Source of the DNA: Dipetalonema caudispina
Lineage: Eukaryota; Nematoda; Chromadorea; Rhabditida; Onchocercidae
NCBI GenBank assembly: GCA_013365325.1
Contig: JABVXV010000060.1
Span: 1 to 64,000 of the forward strand
Direction of reading: 5' to 3'
DNA length: 64,000 nucleotides
Part shown: piece by piece, positions 1-11,900 of the stretch
How the letters are laid out: each line of letters opens with the position of its first letter
Numbering within the stretch: the stretch's first letter is position 1
Notes under the pieces: generated by a model
The model's database searches: none
Told to the model about the DNA's origin: nothing
The model's input: the letters and a program-made list of their open reading frames with translations, nothing else
Program-made: the position numbers and the translations under genes

Positions 1-207
1 CCGTAATCAACGAACGACAGGTTAAGCGCCGCCGACTGAATCTTGTGGGGAGAGAAGAGGATTCGCATTACCTCTTCATTCCAGGTGAGAAATTAGTAAT
101 ATTGAAGAAATTAAAGAAGAAAATCCGAATGACTATAGAAAATAAAACTTTCATAGAGTCGACATCACTGTCTTCCTAACCAATGAATTTTCCTTTCAGA
201 TCAATGA
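1..207 (+). CDS. 3' end of an unidentified gene (partial)
   Basis: Positions 3-84 are open in one frame and read VINERQVKRRR, then LNLVGREEDSHYLFIP, ending at a good donor (CCAG|GTGAGA, phase 1). The strong acceptor CCTTTTCAG at 191-199 restores the frame and gives Asp-Gln-stop (TGA at 205-207), so the simplest model is that the protein ends in ...YLFIPDQ. The basic stretch VKRRR is the only visible feature. I do not recognise the family and the rest of the gene lies upstream of the window. A different acceptor at about 207 would keep a longer frame open into the A-rich tract, but that looks like a low-complexity artefact. Confidence in the coding nature is moderate, and in the exact end low. 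Confidence 0.4.
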
Positions 208-300
208 TAGTATCTGGTATTCCTCACGTGGCCAACTTGTCGCTGCCTGTTCCAGTTCTCCATCCTCTATGCAACGAAGTACGCCCAAGCGGGTTAGTAA

Positions 301-482
301 ACTTTAAAAAAAAAATTTATAAAAACAAAAATGAAAAAAGCAAGAAAAAAAAAAGAAAAATAAAAAATGAAAAAAGAAAACAAAAAAAAGAAAAAAGAAA
401 AAAGAATAAAAAAATAGAAAAGAAAAAAAGAAAAAAAAAGAAAAAATAAAAAATTTAAAAAAAAAAAGAAAAAAGAAAAAAG

Positions 483-563
<81 letters not shown>

Positions 564-605
564 TAAAAAAAAAAAAAGAAAAATAAAAAAAAACAAAAAA
601 AAAAT
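301..605. repeat. Extreme A-rich low-complexity tract
   Basis: About 300 bases are almost pure A on the + strand with scattered G, T and C, including an uninterrupted run of more than 40 A around 487-531. The long Lys-rich or Phe-rich reading frames across it are composition artefacts. It lies in the presumed 3' flank of the gene ending at 207. It could be a decayed poly(A) tail or an expanded homopolymer, and assembly length here is unreliable. Confidence 0.9.
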
Positions 606-1890
606 TTTGTTTTTCTGAAATAACTTTTAATTTGAAAACAACTGAATTCAATACTTGGAAAAAGCAAGTAGAGTAATGATAAGATTTCACTAGCTATTTT
701 ATACTTTTATATGAGATCAAATTTGTTCATGGCATGCTTGAAATCAAAAACTAACAACTTTGAATTCAGTTGTTTGTTTTTTGTTTCTTGTTTTTTTTTT
801 CTCAATTTTGCCAGCCTCATTTTGGGCAGGTAATTTTTTATTGGAATTTATTGTTTTTTAAGAGTTTGCATTTTTGATAATTATTGTTTGTTGTTTAAAG
901 TTTATGTTACTTCCCAACTGTTTTTGAAATTTTTTTTTTTATTGAAATTATTTTCACTACTATTTTAATGTTAAATTATTTCTTTGAATTTATTGTACTT
1001 ATCGGGTAATAACTTATAGTGTATTATTAGTTGTAATACTTGTTTCTCTAGATTTTGTTATGTTAGCTGTTACTAACGGATTTTAATTTTTTGTCTTCAA
1101 TAACTATTGTTTATTGCTTAGTTCGTTATTTTTTAAAACTTTCCTACTGAAACTATTTTCATTGTTATTTTAATGTTAACTTTTTTCATTTAATTTTCTA
1201 TGTTTTTCGAGTACCAACTTGTAATATATGTAATTTTGCATTACATCACTCTAATACCTGTTTCTTTAGCCTTTTTAGGTTTTGTTTCTTGTTGTTATGT
1301 TATGGTTTTTGTATATTAGAGGTTAGGTAGTGGTAGACGTATTTTTATTTAAATTTACTTTTAGTAAAATTTGAATATTTTTTGAAAGCATCATTGAATT
1401 ATTTAATAATAGCTTATTTGAACTGACGAGTTGGTACTCATTAATGAGCAAAATATTTCATTACCAGTATCAGCGCGGTGGGGAAGATCGTACGAAGAAA
1501 GTACAGAATTAGCTAAAATGAATTTTTTGAAGAACTTATATGCTTGTATGTGAAAAAAAAATTTTTTTTTTGAAATTTTGAAGATTAAATTTTTAGTCTT
1601 TCGCATTTTTTCATAATTTTTGAAATATGTTTCTTAACTAGTGAGTTTCTGAATTTGCCAAAATTTTTATTGAATCCCTTGAATTTTTGAAATATATCGG
1701 AAAAGTTAAGCTTTTTGTTTGAATCCATTCTTTTATTTTTTGTAAATAATTTCCATTGAGCCAAACTTTCAGGTTTTGACTTTATTAATATTATTCCGGC
1801 ATTTGAATTTTCTGAATTTTGACTTCCTGTTTTTGATTTTTGAAATTTTTTCAAATTTTTTGAATATCTTTTAAAATTTTGAATTGTTCG
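606..1890. other. T-rich non-coding stretch
   Basis: The + strand is strongly T-rich, with recurrent short words such as ttattgtttgtt, gttatttta and ttgaattttttgaa. No splice-bounded coding segment, RNA gene or clear tandem period was seen. It leads into the TGCATGC array and may be an older, more decayed part of the same repeat field. Confidence 0.5.
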
Positions 1891-1894
1891 TGAA

Positions 1895-2910
1895 ACATAC
1901 GTTGCATGTATTTTTTAACTTTCACTTGTTTTTTGCCAGTTTTATTTATTACATCTCTTTTTTCATTAATTTCACTTCCTTAACAATTCTTCAGATGCTT
2001 TTTTGGTTATTTCGTTTTGTTACTTCTATTCATTGCATGCTTGTTATTAACTTTGCTCGCCCTTGCATTCGCTGTTAATGCATGCCTTTTTTGTAGTTTC
2101 ACTAATTGCATGCTTTTTTCGTTGTTCATATTTCTTATTGGATAATGTTTCGGATTATTTGCATCTTTTCTTGTTAACTTTGTTTCTCTGCATGCTTTTT
2201 TGGTTATTTCTACTTACTGCATGCTTTTTATTAACTTCGGTTATCCTGCACTTCTCAATTGCATTTGCTGTTTACGCATGCACTTTTTTTAGTTTCACTA
2301 ATTGATGCTTTTTTGATTTTGTTAATCTCATTTCGTAAATAATATTTCTAATTATTTGCAGTTACCGAATCTTTGTTTAACTTTGTTTTTTTTTTTTTGC
2401 ATGCGTTTCGGGTTGCACTTACCGCTTGTTTTTTATATGAATTTCCTATTAGCGCATACTTTTTTCTTACCTTTATTTACTGCATGGTATTGTACTTTAC
2501 TTTCCTTTGCATGCCTTTTTGTTGATTTTATTTATTGCATGCCTTTGTGTTGGATTTACTTAATATTTAATTTACACTGGGTTTTTCACGTTTTGCATAT
2601 TGCATGCTTTTTTTGTTAATCTTAACTATTAGACAGTCTTATTAATTGCTTGTACTATTTCTTCGTAGTTTAAATTTTATAATTTTTGTTAACTTCACTT
2701 TTTTTCGATTACTTCTTCTTGATACATTTTTTTCTCGTATATCTTTTACTTACTGCACGCTTTCTTGTTAGTTTTTTATTGTTTACCTACTTTTTCATAA
2801 ATTTACGTTTTCAGACAACTTTCATGAATACTTCTACTTATTGCATGTTTTTTTGTTGACTTCATTTATCGCATGCAATTTTGCTTATCCTATCTATTGC
2901 ATGTAACAAA
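1895..2910 (+). repeat. Degenerate TGCATGC-centred tandem array
   Basis: The core TTGCATGCTTTTTTGTTAACTT recurs with variation about every 30-80 bases: for example around 1901, 2032, 2078, 2105, 2189, 2217, 2274, 2398, 2482, 2508, 2535, 2601, 2752 (tgcacgc), 2840, 2870 and 2899. Between cores the sequence is T-rich (attaatttcacttactgc-like). Many cores contain GCATGC, a palindrome, so GCAUG is present on a transcript from either strand. The short ORFs across it (Phe/Leu/Cys-rich) are repeat artefacts. It resembles a decayed minisatellite and no mobile-element ends were seen. Confidence 0.75.
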
Positions 2911-5462
2911 AAATATGGAATACAGTATCGGTGATACAAAGAATTAATGTTCTTTTTTCAATTTTAGGAAATTAATCAATAAAGAACAAATGCTATGAAT
3001 GGTCTAACTGAATATAAATGAACAGATTGGAAGGTATTTGAAATAGGAATTGCAGAAATGTGTGTTGACGCTTAATAATTTTCAAGTAAGTGTTATTCTC
3101 TGATTTGCAAGAATTGTGGAGGAACGGCCGATTACTCCTAATATGTTAAAAATGAATTTCCATGGGATGTGTTTTGCTTCAAATTCTAACTAAAATTCCT
3201 TCGAATTTATTTTGCTTTGAATTTTGAATTTGCGACATATTCTTATTGCATTTTCCAATTAGTTTTTAGCAGAAATTAGACTTTAAACGACTTTAAATTT
3301 AGAAATTTTATAAATTTGCCAACTTCGGCTGAATTTTGTAATTTTCGTTTTTTTTTAATTTTTAATATATATAATTTGTTATTCCGGAAAGCGTGTCAAT
3401 TTCACTACCTGTCTCAAGCAAACTTCATCACTTAGGCCAAGCAATATAGAATGTCATGGAAGGCAGGAAAATAAGATTTCCTGAAATAATGTCAAACTGT
3501 TTCAACGTTGAGCCGTATTGTCTGCATATTTGAATCTATTGATTCCGATTCGCAATGTTAGTCCTCCGTGTTCACTCCTTCGTTTTATACCATTCTTTCT
3601 AGCTTTGTACCGGAAGGCGATGATTTTACACCGTTGGGATTTTGATTGGCGTGATTATTTGGTTGCATTAGACAAGATGAAGAACAACGTCGCAAGGATA
3701 ATCTGGAATAAAGTGAGACGTATTTTAGCATATCTTTCAACTGATTCGGTACATAATTTTCTATTGGTTCTTGTAAATTTCCATTCCATAACTCGTGGAA
3801 TGAATTTAAGATTATTCAAAAATATAAGCTGAAATTTTGGAATTTGGATTGCAGTTTTATTTTTAACTCGAAATGAATTAGACATCTACTAAACCAAATG
3901 TTTTTTAAATTTCTTAGGTTCATCCCACTGCCTACCTTAAAATGTTGTACATTCCTATGAGTTAATATTAAAATAAAATACTAGAAACGAAAAGATTTTA
4001 GTACTTTTTGAACCACAATTTCTCAAAGTTAAAAAGGTTACTCTTGAAAAGTGTCAATCATCAGTATCAATAAACGAAGCTCTACAAAGCAAAATGATTC
4101 ACTTTTCTCTAGTTAAAATTAGATTACTCTAATAGGCTAACCAGCAAGAAAAAAAGCTTTGTCTACCTTCGTTTCCATAAACTCATCAATAGTGATTAGT
4201 AGCATAATTGACGAATTTGAAAATGAATTTGAGTAAAACAAAAACAATGCAATAATTCGTTTATAATCCAGAAATACATTACTCACAAATTTCGATGACT
4301 ACAGTAGATTTCGAATACTCCAATAATTCCCGAAAAACTTTTTTCCAAATTACCTCAATAGCTTCCAAACAAATTCCCTCAAACCATTTTGCCCAATGAT
4401 AAATGCAACAAAATTTATGTTCACGCATTTTTGATAATTATAACTGCTCGTATTTCTGTTATTGATTTTATTGTTACTATTATTCGCAATTTTCACCATT
4501 AAAATTACTGCTATAATTATTATCACATCTATTAACCATTAATATCAATATACTATTATTACTGTCACTACCATTATTCACTCTTTGCTATCTTTATCAA
4601 TCATTTCATCAGCATTATCGACGATGTAAATAAATATTTCATATCTGCTGGAAGAAATATTTATTTCGTAAAATTATTTTTGATTTGGTTTAAAAAAAAT
4701 TTTTCTTTAAATTTGCTAAAAGAAGAATGACAATATTATTGACATTGAACAAAGTTTGATTGCATAAATACACAGGTAACTTTTTGAAGTTTACTGGAAG
4801 AAATATTTATTTAATGGAATTGTTTGCATTTTAGCTAAACATTAGCCAGCATTTTCAACAAGAACAAGGTTAAACAATAAAAAAAATTAGTGAAGTCTTG
4901 CAAAACAGAATAATGAGCCGAAAAGAAAAAACCATCAAAGTCATTAAAAGAGCCTAACAGAAATCATTGAAGGAAAAAGACAATATGCAGAAATATTTCC
5001 ATTTTTTTTTTTTTTTGAGAAAACTGCTTGATATACAATTTTTGCAACGAATTTTTTTACATTCTCAAGAAATTTCATTATTCGAAACTAAATTCCGATA
5101 AAAAATTGTAGGTTACGGTGGCCGATTAGGCAAATGTGATGACTAATAGAATATTGTCTGAATGGATTAAAATAACATATGAAAATTTCAAGTGGTAAAA
5201 TGAATGAATGTGGAATGAAAAAAATTCTGTCCGGTCATCATTCAAATTTTTCCATTCAAATTTCAGCAATAACTTTTTTCATTAAATCAGGAAGTGGTGA
5301 GCAAAGTTTAAATAATAGTATAAATACAATTTAAGCCACCACAATATAATAATTTCATAACCTTATGATTGAAATTATTTTCTTTATTAATACATCTGTA
5401 GCAGTGATATCGTCTGTTGTTGGCATAATTAAGAAGCTCACTGTAGAATGTTGCTTTTCAGC
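2911..5462. other. Intergenic region with one weak candidate exon
   Basis: Mostly AT-rich DNA without recognisable genes. It holds the candidate exon at 3603-3712, listed separately. Around 4627-4670 and 4795-4815 the word ctggaagaaatatttattt occurs twice, and the first copy forms a short inverted repeat with the preceding aaataaatatttc. Runs of att/atc triplets occur around 4440-4620. Nothing else is supported. Confidence 0.5.
3603..3712 (+). other. Candidate orphan exon
   Basis: Bounded by acceptor CATTCTTTCTAG (ends 3602) and donor AATAAA|GTGAGA. The open frame includes LYRKAMILHRWDFDWRDYL and continues through VALDKMKNNVARIIWNK, a mixed, Trp-containing composition unlike the homopolymer-like spurious frames nearby. 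No partner exon was found on either side and no family is recognised, so it may be chance. Transcript data would be needed to promote it to a gene. Confidence 0.2.
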
Positions 5463-6000
5463 TCAGTCCTTATGCTTCTTTTTGAATTCTTTCAAATCAA
5501 AATTTCGACTGAATTCGCTGCCACATTTGCCACATTTCGATAGTTTTTTTTACTGTTTGCATCCGTTCATGTTTTTGCTGACTGTTGCGATCATTAAAAC
5601 CTCTGTCGCACTGATAACATTTGAATTGCTCTTCATTCCTATGTATCAATATATGTTGTTGCAGATTGCTAAGCAGCTTGAATATTTTACCGCAATCATC
5701 ACACATGAATGGTTGTTTGTCTACATGTGTCACACATTGTGAGCTTGCAAAATGAGTGAGCTATCTGAATGCTTTACCGCATGCATCAAATTTAAACTGC
5801 CGTTCGTCCCTATGTATCCGTTCATGTTGCCGCAGATTGTTAAGCTAATTAAATGCTTTATTGCATGCATTACATTTGAAATGCAGTTCATTATTGTGTA
5901 TCTATACATGTTGTTTTAGATTGCTAAACTGCCGGAATTCCTTACCGCATTTGATTGATCGTTTGTCTCCATGTGTCACTTTGTGTGCTTGCAAGCCTTC
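5463..6000 (-). pseudogene. C2H2 zinc-finger pseudogene
   Basis: Read on the minus strand, this carries about five degenerate C2H2 fingers joined by recognisable linkers. The best preserved are FMCDDCGKIFKLLSNLQQH and FKCYQCDRGFNDRNSQQKH; earlier ones include FKCNACNKAFN...LRQHERIH and an N-terminal KCGKEFRQFSNLKQH. Three in-frame stops interrupt the upstream fingers. After ...KHERMQTVKK the frame shifts at an A-run, so the last finger (KCGKCGSEFSRNFDLKEF) is in another frame. One finger has lost its first Cys (KFDACGKAF). This is a decayed array of a nucleic-acid-binding protein. No start, introns or upstream domain were seen. Confidence 0.85.
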
Positions 6001-8051
6001 ATTTGAATTTGAAATAACACGAAATGATTTATTTCATGATTCAAGATATTTGATGATTATTTTCTCTGAAATTTTTGATCAGTAGTAGCCGGAGGCATTG
6101 TACAAATACCATTGTAGAATCTTTGATTAGCTTCGCTGTACTTTAGGATTAGTTCGGGGAATTGCAGTAATAGTTTGAAAATGAGTGTCAGCTCTACTAT
6201 TTTGTGCTGCTGATTTGAAACGAAAGAATTGACAAACTGATATTATCAAAATGATTTCGTAGTTTAATGTATAAACTTCTTGTGTTGTAGTTTGGTTTTT
6301 ACAATAGTGTGTGATCGCAAATTACTGATTACTTTGGAAGGAACAAGGAAATAAATAAGGAATGAAAAGCGGTTATTCCACTTCACAGGGAACCGTTTTG
6401 TCCTTAGCTAAGATAAAAGATTTATCAATATTTTGTTTCTGTACTGAGAGCAATGTCTACTCATTTACCGTTATTTGTGCATATATGATGACAACACAAA
6501 AACTGCGATATAAAATGGCAGTAGCATATTGATTCGAGAACAATTTTTGCCAATAAATGGTTACGGTTGAAATGATGGAATCTAACGCGAAATGAATTTT
6601 CGGAAAATATTTCTCTAAATGTATAAATGGTAATTGCTAGAAGATCGTCAACCAGTCCAACGAAGAATAACTGTCGCATTAACGGAGAGAACCGTTTTCA
6701 TGCATTCCGATAAATCGTGCGACCTATGATCGGACAAAATCACAGAATGTTAATATTTTTTACATAACAATGATAACTTCACAGCTGCCTAAAACATTTT
6801 ATTAGTTACATTGAAATCATAGTTCCAAATTGTCCATGCGTGATCAGTTTATAACTGCAGAACAATTGAGAATCGTCACTTGATCCTCTTAATTCGGAAT
6901 AGAATGAAATAATCCGGAGAACATGTATATTCATCACCGAAAATGATGAGGCATTGGTTTTGATCATAATTTACTAAAATTTAAACAAACTTGTATACTT
7001 CACATTTGAAAGGTTGATTTTTTTATGGAGGATCAATAAATACCTCACCTAATAATCGAATTGAAATAACATATCTCTTCATTTCATCTTGTTTTTTGTT
7101 ATATTTTTATATAACAATCTTTGGTAAAAAAATTTAAGTACTAAATGTTCCGTTCAGATTACCGATCTGTCATTTCGGAAATTTAGAGATTGGAAATAGC
7201 TAAAGAGTAGCATAATTGCTGCTGAATTTTTATGTGAGAAAATAATAAATGAAATTGTTTGTACAAAAGATATTAATGATAAATGTGCGAACTCACAGTT
7301 CTGTCAATAGTCACTGCTGAAATTTCAACTTTTCCAATCATATGATACAATGTGAAAAGCTATTTTTAGTAGTATGATGAAACAAATTTTAGATGTAATT
7401 TAGATTTGTGAGATTTTCGAGGATTTAGAATACCTTTTTTTTGGAATTAAAACATAACAATGACAAATAGAAAGCAAAGTACATAAGTAGAAACGAAAGT
7501 CCTAAATTGCGCAACTGTGTCCGCACACAATCGGAACGTCGATTGCCCATTTTCAAGTAAAAAGGTTGAAAATGAATGGCACACTAATTGCTATCTAAGG
7601 TAGGCGGTACTGTGAGCTTAGCGTATCAAATTTCGAAATTCCCACCAAGTTCAACTATTTTATTCATGCCTCGACTTTATTTTCATTTAACTTTTCTCAA
7701 TTTATTTAATAATAGAATTTTGAAGACTTTCCACGTCTTCGATATTAAACTTGTTTTAATCAGAAGTTCTTTTAGTCTTGTCTCCTTTTCATTTTGAAAG
7801 TAAATTTGAAAGTTTCTAATTGATTTACATGCTGCTATAAGTATTTGTATGCATGAAATTTTTATCTTAATTTTAATCATGATTCTAACTTTCTGGATTT
7901 TATTCCAATTCAATTTAAAAACAATTTCATTTTCATAACATGCTAAAATCTCTTTACATACTTTTTACATATAAAAACGACTGGAAGTCAAAAAAAATTT
8001 ATGCACAGTTTGTTCAAGAAGAAATTTTCAGAAACCGTCAAACTCGTAACA
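6001..8051. other. Intergenic region
   Basis: AT-rich DNA between the dead zinc-finger gene and the neuropeptide gene. A short less AT-rich patch at about 7505-7620 (tgtccgcacacaatcggaac and tctaaggtaggcggtactg) could be regulatory or part of a 5' exon. The ORFs of about 70 codons here show no splice context or recognisable composition and were left out. Confidence 0.4.
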
Positions 8052-8964
8052 ATGTCATCATCTCGTTCACTGATAGTACATTTCCGCAGGACTCTGCTGA
8101 GTACGCTGGTTTGTTGCTATTTATTGGCAGATCATGTTACCGGCATTATCGATAATTCGAACATCGCGAAATTTCCTATATACAGAGTAAGATAGCAGGA
8201 AAACAAGATTTATTCATTGATAAAGCTAATTTGTGTGAGTGAAACAAACGTTATATTCTGCCAAAAAGTCCCAACAGTCGAAAGGTGTAATGATAGATTA
8301 TCTTTTTGTATAATATTTCTGCGAATTCTTGCAAACTACGGTTAGCAAGATCTTTGATAAGTTTTCATCTTTGTCATGGTATCTCTGTAAATATTCAGCA
8401 ATCATTTGCTTCTAGACAGTATTTCAGACATCTTCCAATTTTTGTCTCACAACTTCAGTAGCCTAGATCATTTGAAATCAAAGCATGCGATATTCTTTTT
8501 GTGGGAATTTCAGCAGACTCGTTATGGTTTAAATGAAGCATCACATCTACGATTTCTAAGGTCGGCTCTTGGAACGGATACCACTGGCCAAGTCGAGAGT
8601 TTTACCGTAAGTTTTCTCAATCTTCGTACAAGAATTATACTTCGAATATTTGAAATGACAAATGAAAGGACCAAAAACTGTCAGAAATACCAAAATGCTA
8701 AAAAGAAAAGATGGAAACACTGAAAAACGTACGTGTTAATGAATAAATAAAGTCTCTTCAAAACTTCAAAACTTGATAACAAAACCCATGAATTTCTTAT
8801 AAAAAATGCCAGTTATCATGAAGATTTATAAGAATAAATTAAAGGCTCAGGGATTATGATGAAATTTTTAGTATCCATTAACATCGCGTTCAGCAGCAAT
8901 GATATCAGGTCGTGGATTTCGGCCAGGTAAGAGATATGATACGGAAATCATATCTTTCATGTGA
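8052..8964 (+). CDS. RPamide neuropeptide precursor (NLP-2/22/23-like)
   Basis: Three exons, all phase 0: 8052-8186, 8514-8606 and 8872-8964, giving 106 residues. The N-terminus has a basic start (MSSSRSLIVHFRR) and a hydrophobic core TLLSTLVCCYLLA, a typical signal peptide. The third exon encodes SRSAAMISGRGFRPGKR: a peptide ending GFRPG followed by the dibasic site KR, so processing would give ...GRGFRPamide. Caenorhabditis nlp-2, nlp-22 and nlp-23 precursors carry peptides of the same pattern (S-x-A-x-G-R-x-G-F/L/M-R-P-G-KR). Here only one such peptide is present, and the tail after KR is YDTEIISFM. Splice sites are strong (AGA|GTAAGA, GGAATTTCAG, ACC|GTAAGT, AAATTTTTAG). The role, signalling through an RPamide-type GPCR, is inferred from the family. 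Confidence 0.8.
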
Positions 8965-11900
8965 TCAGCACTAGGTTACATTACCAGTGATGAGCTGTTG
9001 ATGAAATAGTATTACATATCTCTGATAAAGTATTTCAAGTTGCGATTGCTAACACATCTTCAAAAGGTATATGATAAATGATAATGTTGGGTGAATAATT
9101 TTTGCTGATAAGATACAACTAATTAGCTTTAAACGTTAAACTTCAGTTGGACTGGAAATCGAAGTAATTCTTGGCGATGATATCACTATTTTCTATAAAT
9201 TCCATCCTACCTTTTATCCATGTTCAAATGTTATCAAAAACAATATTAACAAATGACATTTATTTTCCTTAGTTAAGATATGTTTCATTTAATTACTTCC
9301 AAATCTAAAGTGGTTATTGCAAAACAAAAGGGAAAAAGCTGAAGAAAAAGAACCTATTAAGTGTTAAATATTGGATAGGTGTTTAAGAGAACTTATTGCT
9401 TTCTACTTTAATACCATTATAAACTTGAAAGTGATTGAACGAAATGTATCTTAAGTTAAGGGAATAAAGCTCATATGAGACGTGGTACTTCTTTCAATCT
9501 ATGAATCTTAAACAGCTATCCTATCTTTTTGATGATATGATCGACGTACAAAGCAATCAAGTGATTGTATCTGAATAAAAGTGTATTCGAAAGATTATTG
9601 TAAACATAAACATGGAATGAAATAACAATATTTACAAATTCAGGTGGAGAATATCGGCTTTACACTAAAATTTGCGGAGGAAACGAATTTGAGAGGCTGA
9701 AATAAAATATCTAAACGAAATAAAAATCAACAGAAGCAGAATTGAAGAGATGAAGTGTGAAATGAAATATTATATATTTTTAGGGAAGAACTGAACTGCC
9801 AACAAATTCATTCAAAAGAAATTACTTTCATTTAATGATTAAAATTGTAATTATCCAATTAGTCTTATCTGTTACATCACTTCATCCAACATCCAGAATG
9901 AAAGCAATACTGAATTTTATTATCGTTTATCTCTGGCTCTTGTCCATTTCGAAATTCAAATTTAGGAGTAGCTTTTATCGATTTGAAACGGAAAATGTCA
10001 TATGTGAAATTGTGAATGGTATCGGTTAGCATTGCTTAACTCGTCACTCTCTTGATATTTGATGAGCATCTCTGTCTGTCCACTTCTGTACGAAATGTCG
10101 CCAATTAGCATTCAATAAAAGACCATTGAATTTTTTTTAGCTAAACTAGTTGAGGAGTAATTAGGATGAAATGAGACAGTATGAGGTGAAGAAAGAAAAG
10201 AGGCGGGCAAAGAAGAGGTCGAGATGTCTCTCTCTATCAATGGTACTCAAAAGATGAACCTTTTCACTACACTTCATTTATTTCACACTATTCTTTGATC
10301 CTTTCAATCATACATTTCATTCTCGTAGTGCTATCATCTATTTCCTTCTCTTCGTTTACTTTTTATATGGGATAGTATCCGATATTCATCATTTCTTCCT
10401 ATCATCATTCTTTTCAAATCTTTCTTCATATAAAAAATTCCTTATCACTGAATTATCATTATCGTTTTATTACTTCACAATGCACTCTACAGTGTTCTCA
10501 ACAGAGTTGTTTTGTAAAATCTAAAATTTTAAAAAATTACAAATAAAAGATTTTTAGATAGTACTTTACTCCTTCTAGACATTTTTTCTTATTGTTGAGA
10601 ATTTTCAAAAAGTAATTAATTTCTACAAAATCTTAAGACTCTGCTGCTATTAATATAATTATTAGTTTATTCTACAGTTGACTTTCTTTTGAAAATTTGA
10701 TTATACATCATTTTTTTCTTTTCCCGACTTTTTGTCATTTGATTAAATCCTTCGTTAACATTCATCACTGGCCGCTCTTGTTGATTAATCATTTATCATC
10801 CTTCTTTGGGGTTATGTTTCTTTTGTATGTTGTATCGCTGTTATGTTTCTGAATGTATGATCGATCGATGAGAGAAGGAAACTGGAGGGCAGTTTGACAA
10901 AGGTCAACAGTCATTGAGTTAGTGGGCAACGTGACCTATCAGAGATGCTTGCTCTTGAGCTATTCACTTCTTCTTGCTATGTTTTTCGATCATTTAGGAT
11001 TAAATTTTGAGAAAGTTTGTGCACTCTTTTATCTTAACTTTTTTTAAAATAATTTATCGAATTACAACAGTATTCGATGATGGTCGAATTACAACGGTAT
11101 TCGATGATGGTATACAGATTATATGGAATGATTTATACAATGTAATGTAGCTGTAATGACTGCACAAATTCTATAATAGCAAAAAGATTTGGAACATTAC
11201 ACAGTTTAAAATTGATTCTATTACTATAATTATTAAGTTTACATCGTTTTCCTAATTTCACTACTTAAATTATTTTCTTTACGTATTTTTTATGTACGCT
11301 CCTCATACTTGTTAGTAAAGTTGAAATCAAATTTCAACAGAATCAAGTGATTTCAACGAAATCTAAATTTCCTAAAGTGAAAATATCAATAATTTAACAA
11401 AATTAATGGAGTGAACGGATTTCTGATTAAAATTATACTTAAGAGAAAGCATTATGCTTGTGCTTGGCTATTATCATTTCGTACTAATTAAGTGGACAGT
11501 TCTTTTCCCCAATGCTGATAGCTTTTTTTGAAACAATTCAGAATTGAAATACTTAAATCATTTAACTACTTGGAATATTTTTACTGGAAATATGCTGATA
11601 ACCTCCATCGGAAGGCTTATTTTTCGTCATAATACATTTTGCTGTTTCCTTTTCAATATTTGCATAGTTTTACATTTCAACTCTAACACTTCTCCCTCAG
11701 CTTTTTTTGGTAATTGTTAACTTGCCAAGATAGGCAGAATGAAAAAATACGAAAGAGAGGAAACACAAACCAAAAAAATACAAGAAATCTTCTCTCTCTA
11801 GAGAGACGGTTTTTTTTTTTTAAACATTTTCTTTCCCCGAACTGTTTATCACCTTTGGAAGTCAGCTTTTTCGTTAGAATTTAGCCGTACAGAAACAATT

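Noticed and set aside
183..690. Overlapping Lys-rich and Phe-rich ORFs of 70-128 codons
   Set aside because: They arise from the near-pure A tract read on both strands; no start or splice context.
1884..2619. Three adjacent Phe/Leu/Cys-rich ORFs
   Set aside because: They follow the TGCATGC repeat units and show repeat periodicity rather than protein structure.
9835..10029. 64-codon hydrophobic ORF
   Set aside because: AT-driven composition, no signal-peptide cleavage pattern or flanking splice sites.
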